DNA from: Pseudomonas sp. RSB 5.4
GTDB lineage: Bacteria; Pseudomonadota; Gammaproteobacteria; Pseudomonadales; Pseudomonadaceae
DNA: 64,000 bases
Assembly (NCBI RefSeq): GCF_037126175.1
Contig: NZ_CP146986.1
Location: 434,001-498,000, forward strand
Reading direction: 5' to 3'
Both the position numbers and the translations under genes were made by a program. Within the stretch, counting starts at the first letter, position 1; each line of letters opens with the position of its first letter. Positions 56,713 through 64,000 of this stretch are shown here, in pieces. Under the pieces are notes generated by a model, which saw nothing but the letters and a program-made list of their open reading frames with translations, was not told the origin of the DNA and searched no databases.

Positions 56713-59412
56713 ATGAAACTTACGCTCAAGGAATTTTTCGCAGGCTTCCTGCGCACACGCCACATCGCCCGGCACTTCCGCCGTCTGGCGTTGCTGGAAT
56801 CGATCAACGACACCACGGTCAGCCGTGAAGTGCCGCCCACCCTGGCCAACACCCTGGTCGATGCGGCCCATCGCGACAGCAGCGAACTGCTGTCTTCGCT
56901 GGGCACCCACACCGACGGTTTGACCGATTTTGAAGTCGACGCACTGCGCGCGCAGTACGGCCTCAACGAAGTCGAACACGAGCAGCCACTGCCATGGTGG
57001 ACCCACCTGTGGCACTGCTATAAAAACCCGTTCAACCTGCTGCTGACCCTGTTGGCGGTGATCTCGTGGCTGACCGAAGACCTCAAAGCCGCCACGGTGA
57101 TTTTCTCCATGGTGGTGCTGTCGACGCTGCTGCGCTTCTGGCAGGAAAGCAAATCCAACCGGGCCGCCGATGCGCTCAAGGCGATGGTCAGCAACACCGC
57201 CACAGTGATGCGCCGCGATGAGCCACGGATCGAACTGCCGATCAAGCAACTGGTGCCGGGCGACCTGATCGTACTGTCTGCCGGCGACATGATTCCTGCC
57301 GACTGCCGGGTGCTCAGCGCCAAGGACCTGTTCGTCAGCCAGGCGGCGATGACCGGTGAATCGATGCCGGTGGAAAAATTTGCCCGCCAGGCCGACCGCG
57401 ACACGCGCAATCCGCTGGAGCTGGAGAACATCCTGTTCATGGGCACCAACGTGGTGTCCGGCACGGCGATGGCGGTGATTCTCACCACCGGCAACAGCAC
57501 CTATTTTGGTGCGCTGGCGCAACGGGTCGGCGCGACTGACCGTGCGGTGACCTCGTTCCAGCTCGGTGTGAACAAAGTCAGCTGGCTGCTGATCCGCTTC
57601 ATGTTCGTCATGGCGCCGCTGGTCCTGTTCATCAACGGTTTCACCAAGGGCGACTGGACTGAAGCACTGTTGTTCGCGCTGTCGATCGCTGTCGGCCTGA
57701 CTCCGGAAATGCTGCCGATGATCGTCACCTCGACCCTGGCCAAAGGTGCGGTGTTCCTGTCGCGCAAGAAGGTCATCGTCAAGCGACTCGACGCGATCCA
57801 GAACTTTGGTGCCATGGACGTGCTGTGCACCGACAAGACCGGCACCCTGACCCAGGACAAGATCTTCCTCGCGCGCAATGTCGACGTCTGGGGTGAAGAC
57901 TCGGATGACGTGCTGGAAATGGCTTATCTGAACAGCTACTACCAGACCGGGCTGAAAAACCTGCTCGACGTGGCGGTGCTCGAACACGTGGAAATCAACC
58001 GTGAGCTGAAGGTCGGCACGGCGTTTCGCAAGGTCGATGAGATCCCGTTCGACTTCAATCGCCGGCGCATGTCGGTGGTGGTCGAAGGCCGTGGTGAACC
58101 GCATCTGCTGATCTGCAAAGGCGCGGTAGAGGAAGTGCTGGCGGTGTGCACCCGTGTGCAGCACGGCGAAGTCGAAGAAGCCTTGAGCGATGAATTGCTG
58201 ACCCGGATTCGTCAGGTCACCGCAGCATTCAACGCTGAAGGCTTGCGCGTGGTGGCCGTGGCTGCTCGCTCGATGCCGGAAGGTCGCGACACTTACAGCC
58301 TGGCGGATGAGCAGGAATTGACGCTGATCGGTTATGTGGCGTTCCTCGATCCACCGAAGGAAAGCACCGCGCCGGCGCTCAAGGCTTTGGCCGAACACGG
58401 TGTCGCCGTCAAAGTGCTGACCGGTGACAACGAACTGGTGACTGCGAAGATTTGCCGCGAAGTCGGTCTGGCCCAACAGGGCCTGCTGATGGGCAATGAC
58501 ATCGAGCGCATGAGTGATGCCCAACTGGCAATCGCCGTGGAGAAGACCAATGTCTTCGCCAAGCTGACCCCGTCGCACAAGGAGCGCATCGTGCGCATTC
58601 TCAAGGGCAACGGGCATGTGGTCGGCTTCATGGGCGACGGCATCAACGATGCGCCGGCGCTGCGCACGGCCGACATCGGTATTTCGGTGGACAGCGCGGT
58701 GGACATCGCCAAGGAAGCCGCCGACATCATCCTCCTGGAAAAGAGCCTGATGGTGCTGGAGGAGGGCGTGCTCGAAGGGCGCCGCACCTTCGCCAACATG
58801 CTCAAGTACATCAAGATGACCGCCAGCTCCAACTTCGGCAACGTGTTCTCGGTACTGGTCGCCAGTGCGTTCATTCCGTTCCTGCCGATGCTGCCGATGC
58901 ACCTGCTGGTACAGAACCTGCTCTACGACATTTCGCAGATCGCCATTCCGTTCGACAACGTCGATGACGAGATGCTGAAAAAGCCGCAACGCTGGCAGCC
59001 GGCTGATGTTGGACGCTTCATGCTGTTCTTCGGTCCGATCAGTTCGATCTTTGACATCCTGACGTTCGCCTTGATGTGGTATGTGTTCGATGCCAACACC
59101 CCGGATCACCAGACCCTGTTCCAGTCCGGCTGGTTCGTGGTGGGCTTGCTGACCCAGACGCTGATCGTGCACATGATCCGCACGCCGAAGATTCCATTCC
59201 TGCAAAGCCGTGCAGCCATGCCGCTGCTGGTGATGACCGGGATCATCATGGCGGTCGGGATCTTCCTGCCGATGGGGCCGCTGGCCGACTACTTCAAACT
59301 GCAGGCGCTGCCGTCGATGTACTTCGTGTTCCTGCCGATGATCCTGTTGGCGTACATGGCGCTGACCCAGGCGGTGAAAGGCTTCTACATCCGCCGGTTC
59401 GGCTGGCAATAA
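56713..59412 (+). CDS. mgtA: Magnesium-translocating P-type ATPase (MgtA/MgtB)
   Basis: P3B-type ATPase of 899 aa that imports Mg2+ across the inner membrane. Visible elements in order: the N-terminal cation-ATPase domain (YGLNEVEHEQPLPWW), the actuator TGES loop in AAMTGESMPVE, the phosphorylation site CTDKTGTLTQD, the hinge MGDGINDAPALRTADIGISVD, and ten membrane segments with a C-terminal cation-transport domain. The start at 56713 (MKLTLKEFFAGFL) avoids a poor upstream extension. It is followed by an mgtC-like gene beyond a REP pair. Confidence 0.94.
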   Translation: MKLTLKEFFAGFLRTRHIARHFRRLALLESINDTTVSREVPPTLANTLVDAAHRDSSELLSSLGTHTDGLTDFEVDALRAQYGLNEVEHEQPLPWWTHLWHCYKNPFNLLLTLLAVISWLTEDLKAATVIFSMVVLSTLLRFWQESKSNRAADALKAMVSNTATVMRRDEPRIELPIKQLVPGDLIVLSAGDMIPADCRVLSAKDLFVSQAAMTGESMPVEKFARQADRDTRNPLELENILFMGTNVVSGTAMAVILTTGNSTYFGALAQRVGATDRAVTSFQLGVNKVSWLLIRFMFVMAPLVLFINGFTKGDWTEALLFALSIAVGLTPEMLPMIVTSTLAKGAVFLSRKKVIVKRLDAIQNFGAMDVLCTDKTGTLTQDKIFLARNVDVWGEDSDDVLEMAYLNSYYQTGLKNLLDVAVLEHVEINRELKVGTAFRKVDEIPFDFNRRRMSVVVEGRGEPHLLICKGAVEEVLAVCTRVQHGEVEEALSDELLTRIRQVTAAFNAEGLRVVAVAARSMPEGRDTYSLADEQELTLIGYVAFLDPPKESTAPALKALAEHGVAVKVLTGDNELVTAKICREVGLAQQGLLMGNDIERMSDAQLAIAVEKTNVFAKLTPSHKERIVRILKGNGHVVGFMGDGINDAPALRTADIGISVDSAVDIAKEAADIILLEKSLMVLEEGVLEGRRTFANMLKYIKMTASSNFGNVFSVLVASAFIPFLPMLPMHLLVQNLLYDISQIAIPFDNVDDEMLKKPQRWQPADVGRFMLFFGPISSIFDILTFALMWYVFDANTPDHQTLFQSGWFVVGLLTQTLIVHMIRTPKIPFLQSRAAMPLLVMTGIIMAVGIFLPMGPLADYFKLQALPSMYFVFLPMILLAYMALTQAVKGFYIRRFGWQ

Positions 59413-59433
59413 ACGTTCGGACAACACTGTTCC

Positions 59434-59527
59434 CCTGTGGGAGCGGGCTTGCTCGCGAAGGCGGTTGTTCAGTCACAGTTGTAGTGGCTGACACACCGCC
59501 TTCGCGAGCAAGCCCGCTCCCACAGGG
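59434..59527. repeat. REP inverted pair between mgtA and mgtC
   Basis: Facing TGTGGGAGCGGGCTTGCTCGC cores about 30 bases apart. The second ends about 30 bases before the mgtC start. Confidence 0.85.
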
Positions 59528-59555
59528 GGCAGTGGTTTATTCAAGGAGCTTCATC

Positions 59556-60272
59556 ATGCAAGCCATCAACAACCTCAACCTCACCTCGCTGCTCGACACT
59601 CTCGTCAGCCTCAGCGCAGCGTTCATCCTCGGTGGCCTGATCGGTTTCGAGCGCCAGTACCGGCAGCGCACCGCCGGTCTGCGCACCAACGTATTGGTGG
59701 CGGTCGGCGCGGCGATTTTCGTCGACATGGCCAACCGCCTCGGCGGTGCTGATGGCGCGGTGCGCGTGGTTGCCTACGTGGTCTCCGGCATCGGCTTTCT
59801 CGGCGCCGGGGTGATCATGCGCGAGGAGGGCAACGTCCGTGGCCTCAACACCGCCGCGACCCTGTGGACCTCCGCCGCCGTCGGTGCCTGCGCCGGTGCC
59901 GATCTGTTGGCCGAAGCGGTGCTCGGCACGCTGTTCATCCTCGCCGCCAACACCTTGCTGCGGCCGATCGTCAACAATATCAACCGCCAGCCACTGGATG
60001 TGGTCTCGGCCGAAGTCACCAACATCGTTTACGTGATCGCCCGGCGCTCGCAACAGAAAGCCGTGTTCGCCCTGCTAGAAGCCGAGCTGGAGCGCAGCAA
60101 CTACCCGGCCAGCGATGTCGATGTACACGCCTTCGGCGCCGACGAAATCGAGATCGAAGCGACGCTGGCGACCACCTCGGTGGACGGTGACGAACTCGAT
60201 GCCCTGGTGGCGCGGATTTCGACCTCGGCGCTGGTGGTGCAGGCGTTCTGGAGTCCGAGTACCACGGAATAA
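59556..60272 (+). CDS. mgtC: MgtC/SapB family membrane protein
   Basis: Membrane protein of 238 aa. The N-terminal 140 residues contain the MgtC hydrophobic core: LGGLIGFERQYRQRTAGLRT, VVSGIGFLGAGVIM and GLNTAATLWTSAAVG. A soluble C-terminal ACT-like domain follows (from about 150). In Salmonella and mycobacteria MgtC supports growth at low Mg2+ and limits the F-type ATP synthase. Adjacency to mgtA fits a shared low-Mg2+ response. A strong AAGGAG precedes the ATG. Confidence 0.92.
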   Translation: MQAINNLNLTSLLDTLVSLSAAFILGGLIGFERQYRQRTAGLRTNVLVAVGAAIFVDMANRLGGADGAVRVVAYVVSGIGFLGAGVIMREEGNVRGLNTAATLWTSAAVGACAGADLLAEAVLGTLFILAANTLLRPIVNNINRQPLDVVSAEVTNIVYVIARRSQQKAVFALLEAELERSNYPASDVDVHAFGADEIEIEATLATTSVDGDELDALVARISTSALVVQAFWSPSTTE

Positions 60273-60403
60273 GGCAACAACCTCGAGCCGCCATTCGGCG
60301 TGGCTCTCGGCGATCGCTATCGCCGCCTCTGGCAAGAAAATCGCCGCTTTGGCCAGTGTCCAGGCGGCGTCCTGTCGGTTTTCGAGAGGTTTCCTCCTGC
60401 TTT

Positions 60404-60417
60404 TAGGACTTTTCCTA
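60404..60417 (+). promoter_or_regulatory. TAGGA-N4-TCCTA dyad upstream of pseudo-receiver 1
   Basis: TTTTAGGA, four bases, TCCTACA, centred about 68 bases before the start of the first pseudo-receiver gene. It contains the TTTCCTA heptad recognised by BvgA-type NarL-family regulators. The same dyad and flanks recur at 62154. Confidence 0.6.
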
Positions 60418-60478
60418 CATAGGTTCTGACGACTTCTGGTTAGCGTGTTCAGCACATTTTCTTACGCCGTTAAACCTT

Positions 60479-60868
60479 ATGTCCTACAAGTGCAGGCGAA
60501 TCGTGATTGTCGAAGAGCAGCAGGCTCTGCAATCCAGAATCGCCAGAGTCTTCAACGAGCTGGGCTACCGCCACCTCACGCCAGTGCGTTCGTTTCGTGA
60601 ACTGTTGGCGTTGACGCATTACTCCCATGAGCCGTTCGAGCAATTCGACCTGATGATCATCAATGGCGAACTGATTACCGCTGCGGGTGTTGATCCGGTG
60701 CGGTTCTTTCAGGGCAATCCACAGATTCGCCACGGTGTGATCCACGATGTCCGGCGTGGTCAGCCGCAGGCCGAGGCGATTTATGCCACCCGGCGTCGGC
60801 AGCTGTTCATGGTCCATACGCCGGACCGGCAGACCCTTGGCACCGTATTGGAGCATCTCGATGGTTAA
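60479..60868 (+). CDS. Degenerate receiver (pseudo-receiver) protein 1
   Basis: Small protein of 129 aa with the length and strand pattern of a CheY-like receiver: RIVIVEEQQ (beta 1), FDLMIINGEL (beta 3) and HGVIHD (beta 4). The phospho-accepting Asp expected at the end of beta 3 is Asn (DLMIIN), and the acidic pair after beta 1 is Glu-Glu, so phosphorylation is unlikely. It is paralogous to the protein at 62232, which has the same Asn. Its 3' end overlaps the possible start (60861) of the EAL response-regulator gene, so the two may be co-translated. Confidence 0.8.
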   Translation: MSYKCRRIVIVEEQQALQSRIARVFNELGYRHLTPVRSFRELLALTHYSHEPFEQFDLMIINGELITAAGVDPVRFFQGNPQIRHGVIHDVRRGQPQAEAIYATRRRQLFMVHTPDRQTLGTVLEHLDG

Positions 60869-60935
60869 GCGATCGCAGACGCCCCCTCGCGAGCTCGACA
60901 CACATCCGCATTTCACCCACAGCGAGCCAACTCTC

Positions 60936-62144
60936 ATGCCCGACCTGCCGCTCCGTATCCTGGTGCTTGAAGACCACGCTTTCCAGCGCTCCGTAGCGGT
61001 GAACATGCTGCAAGGGCTGGGTTGTCGGGAGGTGCTGGAGGCCAGCGATGGCACGCAGGCGCTGGCGTTGCTCGATGAAGTCGGCTCGGTGGACATCGCC
61101 CTGTGCGACTTGCAGATGGAGGGCATGGACGGCCTGGAGTTTCTGCAGCGGGTCGGCGCGTCGGGGCAGGTCAGGTCGGTGATCATCAGCAGTTCGCTGT
61201 CGGCGGATCTGCGGCGGGCAGTGCATCAGATGGTTGCGTTGCTTGGGCTGGACCTGCTCGGTGATGTCGGCAAACCGCTGCACGCCCAAGTGTTGGCCGA
61301 GTTGCTGGAGAAATTCGTCAATCGGCAGATCAGCCCGTCGCAGCCGATTCGCACCACAACGCTGGCCAGTGAAGCGGCGGTACGCCATGCGCTGGCCGAG
61401 GGCCAATTGCATGCCTGGTATCAACCCAAGTTCAACCTGCAGAGCGGCGAAGTCTGTGGCGTTGAGGTGCTGTGCCGCTGGCTGCATCCGACACGCGGGC
61501 TGATTTCGCCGGCGCTGTTTGTGCCGGTACTTGAACGTTGCGGACTGCTCGACGAGATGCTGTTCGCGCAGATCGATCAGGCCTTGCGGGTACAGCACAG
61601 TGCCCGGGCTCAGGGCTTTGTCTTGAACATGGCGTTCAACCTGCAAACCGTGCAATTGGCCAATGCGCAACTGACGTCCACTTTGAAAAGCCTTTTGGCT
61701 GAACATAAAACCTGCGGTTCGAGCCTGACGTTCGAGCTGACCGAAAGCGGTCTGCTCGAAGCGCCGGCCACCAGCCTCGAGAGTCTGGTGCGGTTGCGCA
61801 TTATGGGTTGTCGCTTGTCGATCGATGACTTCGGCGCGGGGTTCTCCTCATTGCAGCGCCTGTGTCAGTTGCCATTCAACGAGATCAAGCTCGACGCCGA
61901 TTTCATTCGCAACCTTGCGCACGAACCCCGCTGCCGCGCCGCCATCAGCAGCACCCTGGCACTGGGCGAAGCCTTGGGCATGAGCGTAGTCATCGAGGGC
62001 ATCGAAACCGATGTGCAACGTCGCGAATTGCTGGCACTGGGCTGCACGCAAGGGCAGGGCTACTGGTACGCACGACCGATGGCCGGGGCCGATTTGCTCA
62101 ACTGGCTGCAACGGCGCAACCACGGAAAAAACGCGGATGAATGA
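60936..62144 (+). CDS. EAL-domain response regulator (RocR-like c-di-GMP phosphodiesterase)
   Basis: Response regulator of 402 aa. The receiver (1-125) has LVLEDHAF and an intact phospho-Asp in IALCDLQM. The EAL domain (145-395) has EVLCRW in place of EALRW, then ELTESGL, SIDDFGAGFSSL, NEIKLD, VIEGIE and QGYWYARPM, so the metal and catalytic residues look intact. It strongly resembles P. aeruginosa RocR, which degrades c-di-GMP and counteracts RocA1 in fimbrial gene control. ATG 60936 matches the RocR N-terminus; ATG 60861 has the better GGAG site and would add 25 residues. Confidence 0.9.
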   Translation: MPDLPLRILVLEDHAFQRSVAVNMLQGLGCREVLEASDGTQALALLDEVGSVDIALCDLQMEGMDGLEFLQRVGASGQVRSVIISSSLSADLRRAVHQMVALLGLDLLGDVGKPLHAQVLAELLEKFVNRQISPSQPIRTTTLASEAAVRHALAEGQLHAWYQPKFNLQSGEVCGVEVLCRWLHPTRGLISPALFVPVLERCGLLDEMLFAQIDQALRVQHSARAQGFVLNMAFNLQTVQLANAQLTSTLKSLLAEHKTCGSSLTFELTESGLLEAPATSLESLVRLRIMGCRLSIDDFGAGFSSLQRLCQLPFNEIKLDADFIRNLAHEPRCRAAISSTLALGEALGMSVVIEGIETDVQRRELLALGCTQGQGYWYARPMAGADLLNWLQRRNHGKNADE

Positions 62145-62153
62145 GCGGATTTT

Positions 62154-62167
62154 TAGGAAAGATCCTA
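62154..62167 (+). promoter_or_regulatory. TAGGA-N4-TCCTA dyad upstream of pseudo-receiver 2
   Basis: TTTTAGGA, four bases, TCCTACA, with identical flanks to the dyad at 60404 and 78 bases from its start codon (the first is 75). The shared sequence and spacing point to one regulator acting at both genes. Confidence 0.6.
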
Positions 62168-62231
62168 CAGAGTTGTTCCTGCGGCTTGCGTAGCCTTGGC
62201 GCATCCACCCGTGACCTCCAGGAGATCGAGC

Positions 62232-62666
62232 ATGATCAATAAAACCCTGCGCATCCTGATTGCCGATCCGCAGCATTTTCACCGGATGAAAATCGAGCGC
62301 CTGTTCAATGGCCTTGAATACTTCCGCATCGCTCCGGTACAGAGTCTGCTTGAGCTGCTGACCCTGGTGGAGTACGGCTGTGAACCCTTCGATGCAGTGG
62401 TCATCAACGCCGAGCTGGCGGCCGGATCGCTGGACCTGCCGGGGTTTTTCCTCAATAACCCGCATGTGCGCCACGCGCTGATCTATAACGAGCCCTCGGC
62501 ACCCGCGCTGACACCCGCCGGCTTTGCTCAGGAAAACCTGCAGATCAGCCATGTCGCCTTGCCCAATGCGGCCGCGGTCAAGCACCTGATGGCGCGCGTC
62601 GATGTTGCCCCGGTGTGTGCGGCTGACACCTGGAACCCGCTATCAGCCCTGCAGCGTCGGGCTTGA
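62232..62666 (+). CDS. Degenerate receiver (pseudo-receiver) protein 2
   Basis: Receiver-like protein of 144 aa, paralogous to the one at 60479 along most of its length (shared patterns: ER-LFN-L-Y, APV-S, EPF, VIN-EL, FF--NP-VRH). Beta 3 again ends in Asn where the phospho-acceptor Asp should be (DAVVIN). Beta 1 keeps one Asp (LIADPQ), and the beta 5 Lys is not evident. It may bind a partner without being phosphorylated. AGGAG lies upstream of the ATG. Confidence 0.8.
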   Translation: MINKTLRILIADPQHFHRMKIERLFNGLEYFRIAPVQSLLELLTLVEYGCEPFDAVVINAELAAGSLDLPGFFLNNPHVRHALIYNEPSAPALTPAGFAQENLQISHVALPNAAAVKHLMARVDVAPVCAADTWNPLSALQRRA

Positions 62667-62689
62667 GCACGGATTCCCCTTTGGCGCAA

Positions 62690-62705
62690 CTGTCAGATCT
62701 GACAG
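62690..62705. promoter_or_regulatory. 16-bp perfect palindrome upstream of the RocA-like gene
   Basis: CTGTCAGATCTGACAG, between pseudo-receiver 2 and the NarL-type regulator, about 105 bases before its start. It could be an operator; it has no T run, so it is not a typical terminator. Confidence 0.5.
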
Positions 62706-62809
62706 GTAGATACGGTTTGATTCCCGTGTAACAGTCTTTGCGCAGCCATTGCGGCAGGAACAGCCGATGCCAGTGGCGCCATCGTCATGTTTTTGCACTG
62801 GGAGCGGTC

Positions 62810-63436
62810 ATGAAGTCAGCGCTGATCGTCGATGATCATCCGGTGGTACGGGCGGCCGTGAAACTCGTCCTCGAAGCCGAACGGTTCAAGGTTATTCACG
62901 AAGCATCGAGCGCCGCTGAAGTCATGGCGCTCCTGCGCAAGCACCAACCCAAACTGGTGATACTCGATCTCAAATTGCCGGGGCTCGGCGGGCTGGAGGT
63001 GTTGGAGCGGCTGAAGTCCGCCAACCCCGAGTGCAAGGTGTTGATCTTCACCTCCCAGGACCCGCTGCACTATCAAAACCGATGCCTGCGGGGCGGGGCC
63101 ATGGGCTACGTGACCAAAACCAACCAGTTGCTGCAATTGCACAAGGCAATCCAGGCACTGATGTCGGGCTACTCATACTTTGCAGCGTTGCCCGATACCA
63201 CCCATGCATCGTCCCCGCTGGACCGCAGTGAAAAACAGCTGATCGATCAGCTCTCCAACCGCGAACTGAGCATTCTCGAGCAATTGGCACTGGGCAAATC
63301 GAACAAGGCAATCGCCGAAGACATGCACCTGAGCCATAAGACCGTCAGTACCTACAAGACCCGCCTGATGAAAAAACTCGCGATCAATACCACGGTGCAC
63401 TTGCGCGAACTCGCCAAGCGCAATCATTTGATCTGA
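62810..63436 (+). CDS. NarL/LuxR-type response regulator (RocA-like)
   Basis: Response regulator of 208 aa. The receiver has IVDDHPVVRAAVKL, phospho-Asp in VILDLKLPG and Lys in YVTKTNQ. The C-terminal LuxR helix-turn-helix reads ELSILEQLALGKSNKAIAEDM then LSHKTVSTYKTRLMKKL. Together with the EAL regulator upstream and the BvgS-like sensor downstream it reproduces the RocS1-RocR-RocA1 arrangement of P. aeruginosa, where RocA1 activates fimbrial genes. GGGAG precedes the ATG. Confidence 0.9.
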   Translation: MKSALIVDDHPVVRAAVKLVLEAERFKVIHEASSAAEVMALLRKHQPKLVILDLKLPGLGGLEVLERLKSANPECKVLIFTSQDPLHYQNRCLRGGAMGYVTKTNQLLQLHKAIQALMSGYSYFAALPDTTHASSPLDRSEKQLIDQLSNRELSILEQLALGKSNKAIAEDMHLSHKTVSTYKTRLMKKLAINTTVHLRELAKRNHLI

Positions 63437-63444
63437 GTGGCAAA

Positions 63445-64000
63445 GTGAGTCGGCAACGCTGGTGGTGGGTTCTGTGGTTGAGTATCACGGCCACCTGCTG
63501 CGCCAGCGAGCCGCCACAACCCCTGGAATTGTTGAGCCAGGCAGCACTGGAAAATATTCAGGTTCCGCTCGACGAGCAGGACCGCCAATGGCTGCGCCAG
63601 CACCCGGTGTTGCGCATGGGCATTTCCGGAGCCGATTACCCACCGTTCGAAATCACCCGCAATCGGCAGGAGCTGGAAGGCCTTACCGCCGATTACGCCG
63701 AGCTTCTGGCGCAACTGCTCAATGTGCGGATCGACGTTCGACGCTTTACCCATCGCGACGAGGTGATGGCCGCACTCAAACGCGGTGAACTGGACCTGCT
63801 GGGGACCTCGAACAATTTCGAGCTGGCCGACCCGGATTTCATGCTGTCGCGCCCCTACGCCGAAGATCAGCCGATGCTGGTGACCCGGCTTGACGAAACT
63901 CTGCCGGCGGATCTGGCGGGCCGACGCATCGCCATGGTCGAGGACTATCTGCCGCTGGCCAGCGTGCAGGCGTTCTATCCCGGGGCGGACTTGCAGCGTT
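63445..64000 (+). CDS. BvgS/RocS-like hybrid sensor kinase, 5' part
   Basis: Open frame from GTG 63445 to the end of the window (185 codons seen). It starts 8 bases after the RocA-like stop. A short signal or anchor segment (WWWVLWLSITATCCA) is followed by a periplasmic solute-binding (SBP_bac_3/Venus flytrap) domain: QWLRQHPVLRMGI, PPFEITRN, LDLLGTSNNFE and LSRPYAEDQPMLV. This is the N-terminus of BvgS/EvgS/RocS-type sensors. The kinase, receiver and Hpt parts lie outside the window. An ATG or other start a few codons away cannot be excluded. Confidence 0.85.
   Translation, partial: MSRQRWWWVLWLSITATCCASEPPQPLELLSQAALENIQVPLDEQDRQWLRQHPVLRMGISGADYPPFEITRNRQELEGLTADYAELLAQLLNVRIDVRRFTHRDEVMAALKRGELDLLGTSNNFELADPDFMLSRPYAEDQPMLVTRLDETLPADLAGRRIAMVEDYLPLASVQAFYPGADLQR

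Noticed and set aside
59076..59555. Upstream extension of the mgtC frame into mgtA and the REP pair
   Set aside because: It overlaps conserved MgtA coding sequence in another frame; AAGGAG precedes the ATG at 59556.

Overview
The window is a chromosomal segment of a Pseudomonas from the fluorescens group. The evidence is the GC-rich coding style, the dispersed Pseudomonas REP palindromes, and a long pyoverdine (fluorescent siderophore) locus whose promoters carry the TAAAT-N16-CGT iron-starvation (PvdS) box. I find no rRNA, tRNA or CRISPR array.

Layout. 1-9.0 kb is ordinary chromosome: an Aer-like PAS chemoreceptor, a CPBP membrane protease, isonitrile hydratase (inhA) divergent from a GlxA-type AraC regulator, an Asp-nucleophile alpha/beta hydrolase, a 129-aa orphan, and an overlapping SDR/GH15 pair. 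An MFS transporter follows at 9.2-10.3 kb. From 10.4 to 56.1 kb lies the pyoverdine locus: a type II thioesterase (pvdG) plus a SyrP-like aspartate hydroxylase; three NRPS genes in one operon; an esterase-type hydrolase; an intact IS4-family element sitting in a long inverted repeat; then fpvA, pvdE, pvdO-pvdN-pvdM, pvdP, opmQ-pvdT-pvdR, fpvI and pvdA. 56.7-60.3 kb holds mgtA and mgtC. 60.5-64 kb holds a RocR/RocA/RocS (BvgAS-like) signalling locus with two degenerate receiver proteins; the window ends inside the sensor kinase.

How it works together. Reading the adenylation-domain specificity residues and the epimerase positions gives the peptide L-Lys, D-(OH)Asp, L-Ala, D-Thr, L-Ala, D-(basic, read as N5-OH-Orn). 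This is the peptide and stereochemistry I recall for pseudobactin B10, which ends in cyclo-hydroxyornithine. The flanking genes agree: a SyrP-like enzyme for OH-Asp, PvdA for N5-hydroxylation, and no pvdF formyltransferase between pvdE and pvdO. The chromophore synthetase PvdL, the MbtH protein, PvdH and PvdS are not in the window. PvdE exports the precursor to the periplasm, PvdM/N/O/P mature it, PvdRT-OpmQ secretes or recycles it, FpvA imports the ferric form, and FpvI is the cognate ECF sigma factor.

Most notable points: the last NRPS ends in an epimerization domain with no thioesterase, so product release needs explaining; module 5 has an E-type carrier domain and a DCL-type acceptor but no E domain; the signalling locus has two paralogous pseudo-receivers with Asn at the phospho-site, each preceded at nearly the same distance by the same TAGGA-N4-TCCTA dyad; and the IS4 element has perfect 18-bp ends and an 11-bp target duplication.
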